NCBI RefSeq assembly: GCF_025947305.1
Contig: NZ_CP110009.1
Location: 1,302,001 to 1,366,000, forward strand
Origin: Flavobacterium sp. N3904
Lineage (GTDB): Bacteria > Bacteroidota > Bacteroidia > Flavobacteriales > Flavobacteriaceae
Direction of reading: 5' to 3'
Length of the DNA: 64,000 bases
The notes beneath the pieces are model-generated. The model was not told the DNA's origin. It did not search any database and worked only from the letters and a program-made list of their open reading frames with translations. The number at the start of each line of letters is the position of its first letter. The stretch's first letter is position 1. The position numbers were made by a program, and so were the translations under genes. Positions 26,906 to 36,360 of the stretch are shown one piece after another.

Positions 26906-29900
26906 TCAATTATTTATTTCTTCTATAAAATGAGACTCGTTGGGTACAAACAAGGTGAAATCGGTCATCGGAATAATTTCTTTTACTTTGTAGTAAATTG
27001 TTTTTACAGAATCGTTAGTGTCGTTGAGAATGATTTGATTGACCTCAAAATCAGTTATATAATCCACAAAAATTTGGTTGTCAATTAATTGAATCAATGC
27101 TGAGATTTCTATGGCATTGGCAAAAACCATATCGGTATTTTCAAAAGCCCAAGGACTCAAATAGGCATTGATGATTTTTTTTAATTCGGTGGCATATAAA
27201 CGAGTGTCGGCGCCCGGAATTTCGTGGTATTTGACTTTAAATTTTACTTCTATTTTTTCTAATGTGGGTGTTTTTACCGAAATCCTAGCGTGAGGCGACG
27301 CTATTTTGGCGATATGTTGCTGTATTTTTTTCATAATCCCCAAACTCAAAAGTGGTTTCCAAGAAACTGTATTTTGATAATTATTAGATTGTGCAATAGG
27401 AATCAAAGTGATGTAACCCGCCGAAACATTTGATATGGTTGTAGAATTATAACGGTAATGATTCAAACATTTTACCCGATGCACTTCTGGAAATTCGTCC
27501 AATATCAAACGTTCATAATCCCATGAAGTAATGGCTCGTTTTTTGTGTCTTAGTCTTTCGCTAGAACGTTGGTAAAGCAACAAATCGTCTTCTTTTTTCT
27601 TGCCCGAAAAAGAAGCATAGGGCTGGGTTACTTTTTTTATGAAATCAATAGGCTCATGGAATTTTGAGATGGTTTCTTTGGGTGTGTTTTCGGTGAAAAC
27701 AGTTCCGTTTTGCTCAAAATCAGTTAGCACTGCTTTCAATGCTTGTGTGTGAACACCAATAAAATGGCAAATAGCATCGGTTCGATCTACCGCTATTTTT
27801 ATCCAAAAAAGCGATTTCTCCAGTATGGTAGTTTGACTGGTGTCAAATTCCGGAATGGTTAATTGTACCAACCCGGATTGTGTAAGGCCATTGGTTTCGT
27901 CACCCATTTCGTGTGGATCAATTGGAGTCCAAGAATTTTGATTCAAATACGACCATTCGACGTTAGCAGGTTCTTGTCTTGGGTTGGCGGTTCCTTCTGC
28001 AAGCTGAATTAAAAGCGACAATCCGTTTCTTGGAATCACTTTATCAAATCCCAAATAAATTTCTCCGCCAACTGGAGCATCATGAGGAAATTTGGAATCA
28101 TATAATTCATCTTTTTTGTATCCAAAAGGCAAAATGTGATAGACTTCGATTGGGTTATTTGAAACACCATTCTTATACATGTCATAAACGTAATATCCTA
28201 AGCTAATGTCGTTAATAGTTGGCGCAACGGGCAAAGTACCCCCACTTTTACTGGCAGCAATAAAGTCTTGTAAAAATTTCTCCCCATCAAAATTAGTATC
28301 ATTCAGGATAATTTTTGCATAACCCGAAACACTTAACGAGTTTGGCAATGCATTTTTTTCTTGATATTCAAGGATTGGGTTTGTATTTTTAATTTCATAG
28401 TATAAATCCGAGGTGTCGGACCATAAGCCATCAATTAATTGTTCTATTTTTAGATCATAATCATTATAGAAAGATGGATTGGAATCCAAATACAGATAGG
28501 CATCTTTTTTGACAAAAAATTCATTACAGCCAATGACAAAACCATTGCCTTTTTTTGGAAAATCACCAAATGGTTTGAATGTTTTACTGGCGTCAACCAA
28601 TCCGGTATCTGTTCCCAAAATAAAATTCTTCAATCCAGATACAGACACATTGATTTCTATTTGAGTTATATCGATTGGTTTGGCTCCATTTAAGGACACA
28701 ATTTTCAGGACAGGATAATTGGTATTTATATTTATGGAAGTGTGAATTTTCGGGTCATGAGCAATGATTTTTTTTTCGGAAGCAACTATTTCTAAAAAGA
28801 TATAATTTTCTTCTGAATAAACAGAATTGAATTCGATCACTTTTTTTTCGCCTGTGATAAAGAATTTATAGAGAGACAAGTCTAAAGTTTCGTCGTTTAT
28901 TTTTAAATAAATTACCCTATAGCCGCCACTCAAAAAGAATAATGGACTGGCAATAAGCAAACCAGTTTCTACTGTCGTTGCTGTATCCGAAAATACATTG
29001 AAGGATGTATTTTGAGCATTTGATTTTATAAAATCGGATTGATTCCAAAGGTTAGCAGAGTCTTTATAATGACTTAAAAAGGAATGTAATCTGCCGTCAT
29101 TAATGGCTTGGTCTGCTGTTGAAGCATAAAATTTGTTTTTGCCTAATGTATTTTTACTTGCAGGGAACAAACTGTTTTTGGGCACTAGGACTGCCTTCTC
29201 TGGAGTAGGTTCAAGAATCAAATGAACATAATCTGGACGTGCATTGGCATGTTGTATTTGTAAAATGTCTCTGTAATAAAAATCAAGATGTCTTTTTGTA
29301 AACTCATTGAGTTGTACTTGCGCGATTCCCAAAAGTTTTAAAAAGGAAATATATAATGCAAAATGTGGTTTGTGATTTGAGTAGCTTTCCAATTGATTAG
29401 CAATGTTGTCACCAGCAACTTGTTTCCAATTGTGTATTAATCCATAAAGCTGTTGTACGTTTTTGTTGAACTGAGAATTAGAAATCAAAGCCAATGGATT
29501 GTTGCTTGCCGTTATTTTGTCTTTCAAATCTTTTATTTTTTGAATGAAATAAGGGCTTGTTCCTTGCAAGGTTTCTTTGGCAGAAAGGGTTGAATCCAGA
29601 ACATTTATTTTTCGATTAAAATCTAAGAATTGACTGTTTATGCTTTCAAAATAGGACAAAAGTATTTTTTTTTGATCCGCAACTACTGTTGAAGTTTGGA
29701 CTTCAATTTTACAGATTTTGTACTGTTCTTGTAATTTTCGCACATCCCATAAATACAGCTGAACGAGAATAGCAGTCGATTCCCACTGAAAAAAGTTAGA
29801 CCAATTGCCGTCTTCTACATTGGAGTCATTATAGAATTTTATATGGGCAGCCAATTTTTGGACAAAAGCAATAAAATCAACTTCTTTTCTTTCATCAATA

Positions 29901-29995
29901 AGAAAATAATCAGGTTTGAGTGCTGCCAAAAATCGCTCTTCTTGGGTGGTTCCCATTCCTTGATGAATTGATATGTTTGATGAGCAATTGTCCAT
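26906..29995 (-). CDS. eCIS baseplate J-like wedge protein (Afp11-like)
   Basis: A 1029-aa protein. The C-terminal third has the baseplate J / T4 gp6-like pattern: RAITSWDYERLILDEFPEVH, VKCLNHYRYN, and the strand series VKTPTLEKIEVKFKVKYHEI ending in DYITDFEVNQI. The N-terminal half is helical and then beta-rich. Together with the Afp12-like protein it should build the wedge ring around the spike. It is followed within 5 bp by the Afp12-like gene. Confidence 0.9.
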   Translation of the reverse strand: MDNCSSNISIHQGMGTTQEERFLAALKPDYFLIDERKEVDFIAFVQKLAAHIKFYNDSNVEDGNWSNFFQWESTAILVQLYLWDVRKLQEQYKICKIEVQTSTVVADQKKILLSYFESINSQFLDFNRKINVLDSTLSAKETLQGTSPYFIQKIKDLKDKITASNNPLALISNSQFNKNVQQLYGLIHNWKQVAGDNIANQLESYSNHKPHFALYISFLKLLGIAQVQLNEFTKRHLDFYYRDILQIQHANARPDYVHLILEPTPEKAVLVPKNSLFPASKNTLGKNKFYASTADQAINDGRLHSFLSHYKDSANLWNQSDFIKSNAQNTSFNVFSDTATTVETGLLIASPLFFLSGGYRVIYLKINDETLDLSLYKFFITGEKKVIEFNSVYSEENYIFLEIVASEKKIIAHDPKIHTSININTNYPVLKIVSLNGAKPIDITQIEINVSVSGLKNFILGTDTGLVDASKTFKPFGDFPKKGNGFVIGCNEFFVKKDAYLYLDSNPSFYNDYDLKIEQLIDGLWSDTSDLYYEIKNTNPILEYQEKNALPNSLSVSGYAKIILNDTNFDGEKFLQDFIAASKSGGTLPVAPTINDISLGYYVYDMYKNGVSNNPIEVYHILPFGYKKDELYDSKFPHDAPVGGEIYLGFDKVIPRNGLSLLIQLAEGTANPRQEPANVEWSYLNQNSWTPIDPHEMGDETNGLTQSGLVQLTIPEFDTSQTTILEKSLFWIKIAVDRTDAICHFIGVHTQALKAVLTDFEQNGTVFTENTPKETISKFHEPIDFIKKVTQPYASFSGKKKEDDLLLYQRSSERLRHKKRAITSWDYERLILDEFPEVHRVKCLNHYRYNSTTISNVSAGYITLIPIAQSNNYQNTVSWKPLLSLGIMKKIQQHIAKIASPHARISVKTPTLEKIEVKFKVKYHEIPGADTRLYATELKKIINAYLSPWAFENTDMVFANAIEISALIQLIDNQIFVDYITDFEVNQIILNDTNDSVKTIYYKVKEIIPMTDFTLFVPNESHFIEEINN

Positions 29996-30034
29996 TTTTA
30001 TATTTTTAGTATAAAGATTTTATAAGTAACCATT

Positions 30035-30445
30035 TTATTTGATGTAAGTTCCTTCTTCCAGATAAAAAGGATATACGTAATTCTGTCTCGAGTTGGTGGT
30101 TCTTACAGTGTATTCTATTTCTAATTTGATCAGTCCTTGTGATGTTTCTTCGGCGCCAAAAGAAACGTTGTTGAGGTCTATTCTGGGTTCGTATTTTAAT
30201 ATCGCCATTTTCACAATTCCCTTTATTTTGGTGAGTAGCGTTACGGTTATGTTCTCAAATAATAAGGGTGTAAGATTGCACCCGAAATCGGATCTTACAA
30301 TGCGTTCGTCAAGTTTTGTTTCCAAAAGAATTTGCAAACTTTGGTTGATGTCTGTCACTCCATCAACAGTTTCTACTGACCCAGAAATGGGATTGAATGT
30401 GGGTGGAAAGCTCCAGCCTGTTCCTATAAATGTTTCGTCGTTCAT
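30035..30445 (-). CDS. gp25-like baseplate protein (Afp9-like)
   Basis: A 136-aa member of the GPW/gp25 family, the baseplate part that nucleates sheath assembly. Motifs: FIGTGWSFPPTF near the N-terminus, then LLETKLDERIVRSDFGCNL and the C-terminal VEYTVRTTNSRQNYVYPFYL. I start it at ATG 30445 rather than at 30478. The former begins at the family-typical MNDETFIGTGW, has AGGAGG 9 bases upstream (a rare clear Shine-Dalgarno in this window), and does not overlap the PAAR gene. Confidence 0.92.
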   Translation of the reverse strand: MNDETFIGTGWSFPPTFNPISGSVETVDGVTDINQSLQILLETKLDERIVRSDFGCNLTPLLFENITVTLLTKIKGIVKMAILKYEPRIDLNNVSFGAEETSQGLIKLEIEYTVRTTNSRQNYVYPFYLEEGTYIK

Positions 30446-30450
30446 GTTTT

Positions 30451-30744
30451 CTAACCTCCTATTAAAACTGTTGGACATCCTAGTATTATTGTTCCTCCAT
30501 GTGCTGTTGAATCACCCATTCTTGCAGCTGCTTTACCACCGATAGTAACCGTTGCAGAACCTTTTGAAATGGAATCTGGTGGGCCTGTACATACACAATT
30601 GTCCCCAACTACGGCTGCGGGCATACCGCCTATAAGCACAGTAGTGTTCCCCCCTGGTAAAATAGGACCGCCCACATGAGGCACCGGCCCTGGCTCTACT
30701 GACGGACAAATGTGCATGTCTGATACTCTTGCTGCTGCTGGCAT
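30451..30744 (-). CDS. PAAR tip protein (Afp10-like)
   Basis: A 97-aa PAAR-repeat protein that caps the spike. Paired Pro-Ala-Ala-Arg-like motifs are clear: MPAAARVSDMHICP at the start, VLIGGMPAAVVGDNCVC in the middle, and TIGGKAAARMGDSTAHGG later. Conserved His and Cys residues could hold the metal ion that sharpens the tip. There is no C-terminal extension, so it is not itself an evolved effector. Confidence 0.95.
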   Translation of the reverse strand: MPAAARVSDMHICPSVEPGPVPHVGGPILPGGNTTVLIGGMPAAVVGDNCVCTGPPDSISKGSATVTIGGKAAARMGDSTAHGGTIILGCPTVLIGG

Positions 30745-30745
30745 A

Positions 30746-32413
30746 TTAATTTATTTTTATTAGGCTACCTTTTAATTCCATATTTCCGGAAGCATTGACA
30801 GTGCAACCTATTCCATCTATTTTTACGTCTCCAGATGCTTTTACAATAAAGTCTTTGCTGCTTTCTATAGTAATTCCATCTTTGTTCATTGTTATTTTAT
30901 TTTTGTTTTCATCCTCTAAGACAAATCCTTTTTCATCATCGCTTATGAGGAGTTTATTGCCTTTTTTGGTACTGAGTTCAATGGACTTTTTTTCGTCATC
31001 GAGAACCACTTTGGTTCCTTCTTTGGTGACAAACCCTTTTATATAATTTTCTTTTTTGATGGGAATCGGCATTGGTTTTGCACTGCTGTACAAACTTCCC
31101 AAAATAATAGGAGTGTCTGGATTATTACCCAAGCAACCCAATATGACTTCATCGTCTACACTTGGTATAAAATAACTTCCCATTTCCTTTGAGGCATTGA
31201 GAGTGGCAAGTCTGGCCCAAACGCCTTCTCCTTTTTCGGACAGTGTTGGGATACGAACTTTAATCCGGAATTCCTTATTGGGGTCTTCCTCGATTTGTAC
31301 CACAACGCCTATTTGCAAACCACTTATAGCATTCGTCTGACCCATTTGTGCTTGTGGACTTGGCGTTTGTTTGCTTGCGTTTTCTGCAAATGAAGGCTCT
31401 CCTTCAAATCCTAAAATGTATTCAGTTTTCCAAATTCCATTTTCAATGGTGTGTTCGATGGCACTAATGATGATGGCTTTATCATCTATTTTTTCGTTTA
31501 CCTTGTTGCATTTTATAAAATCACCCGTATGCGCTTCCAGATTGCCAAAAGTTTGCACTTTTCCATTAATGGTTTGCAGTTCGCTTTTTTTCAGAATCGC
31601 TTTCAGCATTCGTTTTACTGTCGCTTCACTAAATCTATTTTCATTGAGTTTTATTAATTTCTCAAAAGGATTTATGGCTTCTTGTGTTTCTTCGGTTTTT
31701 ACTATTTTTTGCGTTGCTGGATCCCAATGCTCAATGATTGCTTTTTTTAATTTTTTGGTCTCATCTGATTTTCCGGTAAAAGAGAAAACATTAATACCGT
31801 TTTCGGCTAAATATTTTTCTGTTGGAGGCGGTTTTAATAAATCGACACCATTAAATTCACCATTTTTTATAGATACAAAAACTCCAACCGAATCCAAATA
31901 GCCTAATACAAAATCCCAAGGCAACGTGGCCGAGTTGTGTGTTATTTTTTCTTTTCCCCAATCTTTTCCAGACAATTCATCATTGAGTTTTAGTTTTTTG
32001 GTAAATAATTTTAGTTTGTCTTCAAAAGTTTGGTTGTTGGTTTCTGGTTCTGTACTGGGCAACGTCATATCAAAAGCAATGTCCTTACATTCAATTTTTA
32101 TATTGATAAAGTTGCCGTCCTGCACTTTTTCTGTAGCTTTTATCACTCCTTTGAAAAGTGTTTTTTTTTCTTTTTTAATTGTAACATTAAAAGTGATTTC
32201 ATCATTCTCCTTTAAGGCATCACTCGGAAAAGTTTCTTTTTTATCTATATCCTTATTTGAAGCAATAAATGTGAATTTTGCCGATGGAATTTTATTCAGC
32301 TCAAAATGAACGTGTGCTTCTTTGAGTAATGTATCCAATCCGTCATTTTTATCCTTCACCAGAATTTCCAGTTTCAATACTTCATCTTCATCGATATAGG
32401 GTTTTATAGGCAT
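30746..32413 (-). CDS. VgrG-like central spike protein (Afp8-like)
   Basis: A 555-aa protein with a gp27-like N-terminal half, an OB-fold (GVVVQIEEDPNKEFRIKVRI then DDEVILGCLGNNPDTPIILG, ending SLYSS), and a C-terminal beta-helix of short repeats (KKSIELSTKKGNKLLISDD; KNKITMNKDGITIESSKD; ASGDVKIDGIGCTVNASG). It forms the trimeric spike that the PAAR protein caps; the genes are adjacent with a 1-bp gap. No toxic extension follows the helix. Confidence 0.94.
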   Translation of the reverse strand: MPIKPYIDEDEVLKLEILVKDKNDGLDTLLKEAHVHFELNKIPSAKFTFIASNKDIDKKETFPSDALKENDEITFNVTIKKEKKTLFKGVIKATEKVQDGNFINIKIECKDIAFDMTLPSTEPETNNQTFEDKLKLFTKKLKLNDELSGKDWGKEKITHNSATLPWDFVLGYLDSVGVFVSIKNGEFNGVDLLKPPPTEKYLAENGINVFSFTGKSDETKKLKKAIIEHWDPATQKIVKTEETQEAINPFEKLIKLNENRFSEATVKRMLKAILKKSELQTINGKVQTFGNLEAHTGDFIKCNKVNEKIDDKAIIISAIEHTIENGIWKTEYILGFEGEPSFAENASKQTPSPQAQMGQTNAISGLQIGVVVQIEEDPNKEFRIKVRIPTLSEKGEGVWARLATLNASKEMGSYFIPSVDDEVILGCLGNNPDTPIILGSLYSSAKPMPIPIKKENYIKGFVTKEGTKVVLDDEKKSIELSTKKGNKLLISDDEKGFVLEDENKNKITMNKDGITIESSKDFIVKASGDVKIDGIGCTVNASGNMELKGSLIKIN

Positions 32414-32419
32414 ACTCGA

Positions 32420-33190
32420 TTATTTTATTGGTGGAAAAATCAATTTTTGACCAAAACGGATATTTCTAAAACTCAATAACGAGTTAGATTGGGCTACATC
32501 TATATAATAGTTTGGATTTTCATATATGTTTTCAGCGATGAGAGTAAGCTTATCATTCATTTCAAATTCGCGTTCATGAGTCAAATCTGGAGAACTTTTC
32601 TTTTGCTCGGCAACCATAGTTTTGTACGAAACAGTTCCTTTGAAAGTACATTTGGCTTTGGCTCTAATGGGTCTTCCGTCTTTTCGAAACAAATAATATT
32701 CAATTTCCATGTTTTTTAAACGACATTGCAAGCTATAACCTCCCCACAAAAGTTGTAAATATGCCGTATGATGCGTTTTTCCATTGTAGCCTAACAACAG
32801 ATTTTTAAAGGCTTCCAAATCTTCTTCTACCGATTTTACTTCGTCAAAAGGGTTGACTATGGCGGGTTTCAGCGCATCAAAAACATCACCTGCTTTGTCG
32901 AGAAATGACATCTTTCCTTTTCCATCTTTTATTTTCCCCGGAGGAACAACACCCGAACTGTCAAAAAGGAATTCAAAGGTTACTTCTTCTCCTTCTATTT
33001 TGTTGAATTTTAAATCATTGCCAGTAGCGCCCATAGGCTGACCTTCAGAAAAAACAACATTGTGTTTCATGGTGTATTTCTCTGGATTGAGTTGTACAAA
33101 AATGGTTTTCTTTGGGTCTTTGTCGTACTCATTGGTCTCAAAAACCTCAATTCTCATTTTGTCTATAATGCCTAAAGCCGCTTGTATCAT
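32420..33190 (-). CDS. LysM baseplate hub protein (Afp7-like)
   Basis: A 256-aa protein. The N-terminal domain, IFVQLNPEKYTMKHNVVFSE, matches the CIS tube/baseplate adaptor family. The C-terminus is a LysM-like fold (LTLIAENIYENPNYYIDVAQ ... LSFRNIRFGQKLIFPPI). In Afp and PVC it joins the tube to the spike hub. Its start codon overlaps the stop of the DUF5908 gene (ATGA). Confidence 0.92.
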   Translation of the reverse strand: MIQAALGIIDKMRIEVFETNEYDKDPKKTIFVQLNPEKYTMKHNVVFSEGQPMGATGNDLKFNKIEGEEVTFEFLFDSSGVVPPGKIKDGKGKMSFLDKAGDVFDALKPAIVNPFDEVKSVEEDLEAFKNLLLGYNGKTHHTAYLQLLWGGYSLQCRLKNMEIEYYLFRKDGRPIRAKAKCTFKGTVSYKTMVAEQKKSSPDLTHEREFEMNDKLTLIAENIYENPNYYIDVAQSNSLLSFRNIRFGQKLIFPPIK

Positions 33191-33360
33191 CGTTCGGATT
33201 TTTCTTTTATTTTTTCTAAAACTTTAGTGGTGCATTCTCGAATAAGATCTGATTTTATAGATTCTAATTGCACTTTATCCAACGGAATTTGGGCTTGAAA
33301 AGAAGGTTTATCCTCTTCAATTTTTACTACAATGCGCAATTCTTTGATTTCTATTGGCAT
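33187..33360 (-). CDS. DUF5908 small eCIS protein (Afp6-like position)
   Basis: A 57-aa frame that is easily missed because of its size. It begins MPIEIKELRIVVKIEED and ends VLEKIKEKSER. The MPIEIKEL start is the hallmark of DUF5908 proteins, which lie between the tube and LysM genes in eCIS clusters. Its stop overlaps the start of the LysM gene as ATGA, and it begins 31 bp after the second tube gene, so it fills an otherwise odd gap in the operon. The function of the family is unclear. Confidence 0.88.
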   Translation of the reverse strand: MPIEIKELRIVVKIEEDKPSFQAQIPLDKVQLESIKSDLIRECTTKVLEKIKEKSER

Positions 33361-33391
33361 AATCTTCGATGTAAAATAAAACAGATGATTT

Positions 33392-33850
33392 TTAAAAACT
33401 CGGAATCGGAATTTCTTTAAAAAAATTGTATTTTAAAGCTATGGATTCGATGACAATTTTGTTTTCCTCGGCATTAAAATCCCCGTAATCTATCGATAAT
33501 GGAATTGCATGAGATACATACCATGCTTTTACTGGGTTTCCATTTTCGTTCAATAAGGAAACCAACAGATTGGCCGGACTGAAATTGAAATTTTCGATAG
33601 CATTCAGGCACCACATCGAAACGCCTGACATATCCGAAGTGAGTCCTCTTTTGAGTACTAAATCCTGATATCCCGATCGAATGGGCAATTGATGGGTAAA
33701 TCGGTTTTGTCCGCCTTCTTTTATCGATTCCATTTCAAGAGTTCCTTTTAAACCACCCACACTCTGAAATTTGGTATCGATACTAAACTGTGGCAACAGC
33801 TCAAAAATAACCGAGAAATGAAAGCCTACTATAGGGTTTGAACTCGCCAT
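33392..33850 (-). CDS. second tube protein (Afp5-like)
   Basis: A 152-aa gp19/Hcp-like tube protein. Visible are GFHFSVIFELLPQFSIDTKF, VGGLKGTLEMESIKEGGQN and LVLKRGLTSDMSGVSMWC. It is more divergent from the generic tube pattern than its neighbour, as expected for the layer that links tube to baseplate (Afp5). It starts 4 bp after the first tube gene stops. Confidence 0.9.
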   Translation of the reverse strand: MASSNPIVGFHFSVIFELLPQFSIDTKFQSVGGLKGTLEMESIKEGGQNRFTHQLPIRSGYQDLVLKRGLTSDMSGVSMWCLNAIENFNFSPANLLVSLLNENGNPVKAWYVSHAIPLSIDYGDFNAEENKIVIESIALKYNFFKEIPIPSF

Positions 33851-33854
33851 AACA

Positions 33855-34295
33855 TTAAGCTACGTGTTCCATTGTAAATCCGTGATTCGCGATTTCAACC
33901 GTGTCTATTGCGGCTTCGTTGGCATCGGCTTTCATGTCAGAACATTTTAAAGAAACAATAAAGCAATCTTTTACCTTCCAGACCACAACTGGTGTGTGGT
34001 TTTCGTTTAAGAGTGAAATGGTAATGTTGCGTCTCTCGACTGTGTTCATCGCCACGGTATTGTACCACTGATAAAATTCATTGTCTCCGGCAAAAACACC
34101 TCTTTTTAGTGAAATATTGCTTAGTTTTTGCAGACCGGGCATTCTTTTCTTGAAAAATTCAGGACTAGAACCCACACGATGTTCTATAATATCCATTTCT
34201 TTATTTAAACCCGAAACCTCGGTGAAAGCTATTTTTGTACCACCCCATTCTACGCTAAAATGAAACTTTGGTATTGGAAAATCTGTATTAGGCAT
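33855..34295 (-). CDS. major inner tube protein (Afp1-like)
   Basis: A 146-aa gp19-family protein expected to stack as hexameric rings forming the inner tube. Signature: PKFHFSVEWGGTKIAFTEVS, GLNKEMDIIEHR, KLSNISLKRGVFAGDNEFYQW and the ending VEIANHGFTMEHV. It lies just downstream of the sheath gene, the usual order, with a 64-bp gap that could hold a ribosome site or an RNA processing site to raise its yield. Confidence 0.93.
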   Translation of the reverse strand: MPNTDFPIPKFHFSVEWGGTKIAFTEVSGLNKEMDIIEHRVGSSPEFFKKRMPGLQKLSNISLKRGVFAGDNEFYQWYNTVAMNTVERRNITISLLNENHTPVVVWKVKDCFIVSLKCSDMKADANEAAIDTVEIANHGFTMEHVA

Positions 34296-34359
34296 AACTT
34301 TATATTTTAAATGTTAATTGCTGAAAATTATTTTTTCGAATCATACTCTTTATTGGAGC

Positions 34360-36312
34360 TTACGATTTTTGTTGCATTTGTTTGAATTCAAGAATAATAA
34401 ATTCTGCAGGTCTCGATGGGGCATATCCTATTTTTACAATCAATCGCCCTTCTAATATATCTTGGGCAGTCATTGTTTGGTTGATTCCCACGGCCACAAA
34501 AAATGCGTGCTCCGGTTTGGCTCCTGCCAATGCGCCATCATTCCAAATAGAAGTCAGATAATTTTCGATCATTCCTTTTACATTGACCCAAGTTTGAGAA
34601 ACATTAGGTTCAAACACATAACGCATACAGGCTTTTTTTGCAGACTCTTCAATCATGTTGGCAAGGCGTCTCACATTGATATAACGCCAGTCGTTGCTAT
34701 TTCCATCGAGTGTGCGTGCTCCCCAAACCAAAAATCCCTTGCCAGTAAATTTGCGAATGGCGTTGATGGATTTACCGGTTTCGTGAATGTTCATGGGTTC
34801 TTGATCAAAGTCGTTAATGTCTCTGGTTAATCCAACAATTCCATTGATGCTGACATTGGCAGGCGCTTTCCAAACACCTCTTGTGCCATCAGTTTGGGCA
34901 TAAATTCCCGCGATGGCTCCACTTGGAGGAACGGTATTCATGCTTTGAGACAATTTGGAAACGATGCTTCCGTAAATTGGCATTTGTGCGATGAGGTTAT
35001 TTTCCTGAACCAATTCATATTTGTAAACAGCATTTACGGCAGTGTCCAACGTATTTACGACTAGAGTGTGCAATTTGTTGAGTTCGGCTTGAATTTTTAC
35101 AAAATCGGGTTCATTATGGGCTGGAACGGGACCAGCAACAGGAATTAAATTACTTAGTTTTCCATCATATTCGTTTGCAACAGATTCTGTAATTGCCGAA
35201 ATAAGCCCCCAATTGCCATTAAAATCACCATCATTTATGGTTAACGCTAAAGCAGTAATGGGAGAAGCATCTGGTTTTGCTAGTTTCTCATAAGCTTTTC
35301 TAAAATCAATTAGTTTTTGGACTACAGGTTTTAAAGCTATTGAAATCAAATCGGAATTGGTATATGCAACTAATCCTGTGTTTGTTAAATCATTTGGCTT
35401 GGCAAATACTTTAATGAGATTCCAGCTTTTTGTTAAATTGGCATTTAACTTTGCTGCATTTACAGTTGGAGTCCAATCCAGTAATTTGTTGGCAGTAATT
35501 GCATTTGTACTACTTGTTTTTAGACCAGAAACATCAGTATGAAGACTTTCAAAGGAAGTAATATTTGCTTTGAGATTGGTGTCATTTGGAAAAAATTGTT
35601 TGAAACCACCAGATGGAGCCAATGCCGTATTGATGTCAGATAATCTAAAGGCTTGTGGAAAATTACACGTCAAATAAGGATAATAAGCCGCGCCATATTT
35701 TAAACTATTAGTTCCAATACCATCTCTAAAATCGGCATTGTCTGCGATAGAAGTTTTTGCTTTATCATACTTTACATCCATAATCACAAAACGATCCATT
35801 AGCTTTTGACACTGCATTAACGCTTGTTTTTGAACCTCACCAAGGTCTGTAAAGGCAAGATTCACGGCATCTGGAAACAGGAGCAAGGTAGGTTCATCGT
35901 ATTTTTCAAGAGCCTGAACACCTGTGATGAATTTTGTTTTAGTAGTAGCATCAAATGCAGGAGCCTCTGCATACAAACCAATTGATTGAATGTAACATTC
36001 TCCTCCACCATTAGCATAAAAAAGTTGCATGCTATTGTAAAGTTTGAATTTACTTTCTGCAACCGTACAATTGTCAGTTGGGAGTGAATTAGCATCCAGA
36101 TCAACAGTAATTCCCGTAGGTTGAGGAGCTCCTCCATAGAGTTGTTGAAATTCTAAAAAAGAGGATACCCTAGTGACAATATTGGGAGTAGGAGCATTTT
36201 CGGTAAAGCCTACAAACGCTGGAACGGCAGTCGCTACTTGGGCAACAGAAGGCGGGAAGGCATCAATTTCATTGATGTACACCCCAGGTGTTTTAATTGA
36301 GCTAATATTCAT
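34360..36312 (-). CDS. contractile sheath protein (Afp2/3/4-like)
   Basis: A 650-aa tail sheath protein. The N-terminus SSIKTPGVYINEIDAFPPSV and the C-terminal domain (GKGFLVWGARTLDG, WRYINVRRLANMIEESAKKA, RLIVKIGYAPSRPAEFIILE) are diagnostic. Residues about 210-450 form a large insertion with low similarity to the core fold, likely displayed on the particle surface. Only one sheath gene is present, whereas Afp and PVC have three. Confidence 0.95.
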   Translation of the reverse strand: MNISSIKTPGVYINEIDAFPPSVAQVATAVPAFVGFTENAPTPNIVTRVSSFLEFQQLYGGAPQPTGITVDLDANSLPTDNCTVAESKFKLYNSMQLFYANGGGECYIQSIGLYAEAPAFDATTKTKFITGVQALEKYDEPTLLLFPDAVNLAFTDLGEVQKQALMQCQKLMDRFVIMDVKYDKAKTSIADNADFRDGIGTNSLKYGAAYYPYLTCNFPQAFRLSDINTALAPSGGFKQFFPNDTNLKANITSFESLHTDVSGLKTSSTNAITANKLLDWTPTVNAAKLNANLTKSWNLIKVFAKPNDLTNTGLVAYTNSDLISIALKPVVQKLIDFRKAYEKLAKPDASPITALALTINDGDFNGNWGLISAITESVANEYDGKLSNLIPVAGPVPAHNEPDFVKIQAELNKLHTLVVNTLDTAVNAVYKYELVQENNLIAQMPIYGSIVSKLSQSMNTVPPSGAIAGIYAQTDGTRGVWKAPANVSINGIVGLTRDINDFDQEPMNIHETGKSINAIRKFTGKGFLVWGARTLDGNSNDWRYINVRRLANMIEESAKKACMRYVFEPNVSQTWVNVKGMIENYLTSIWNDGALAGAKPEHAFFVAVGINQTMTAQDILEGRLIVKIGYAPSRPAEFIILEFKQMQQKS

Positions 36313-36360
36313 GACTATATATTTATTGGTTCTTAAATTGCTGAAATGTTACCTTTATTT

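Noticed and set aside
30446..30478. Earlier start for the gp25 gene, overlapping PAAR
   Set aside because: The ATG at 30445 has a clear AGGAGG at the right distance and gives the typical MNDETFIGTGW start.
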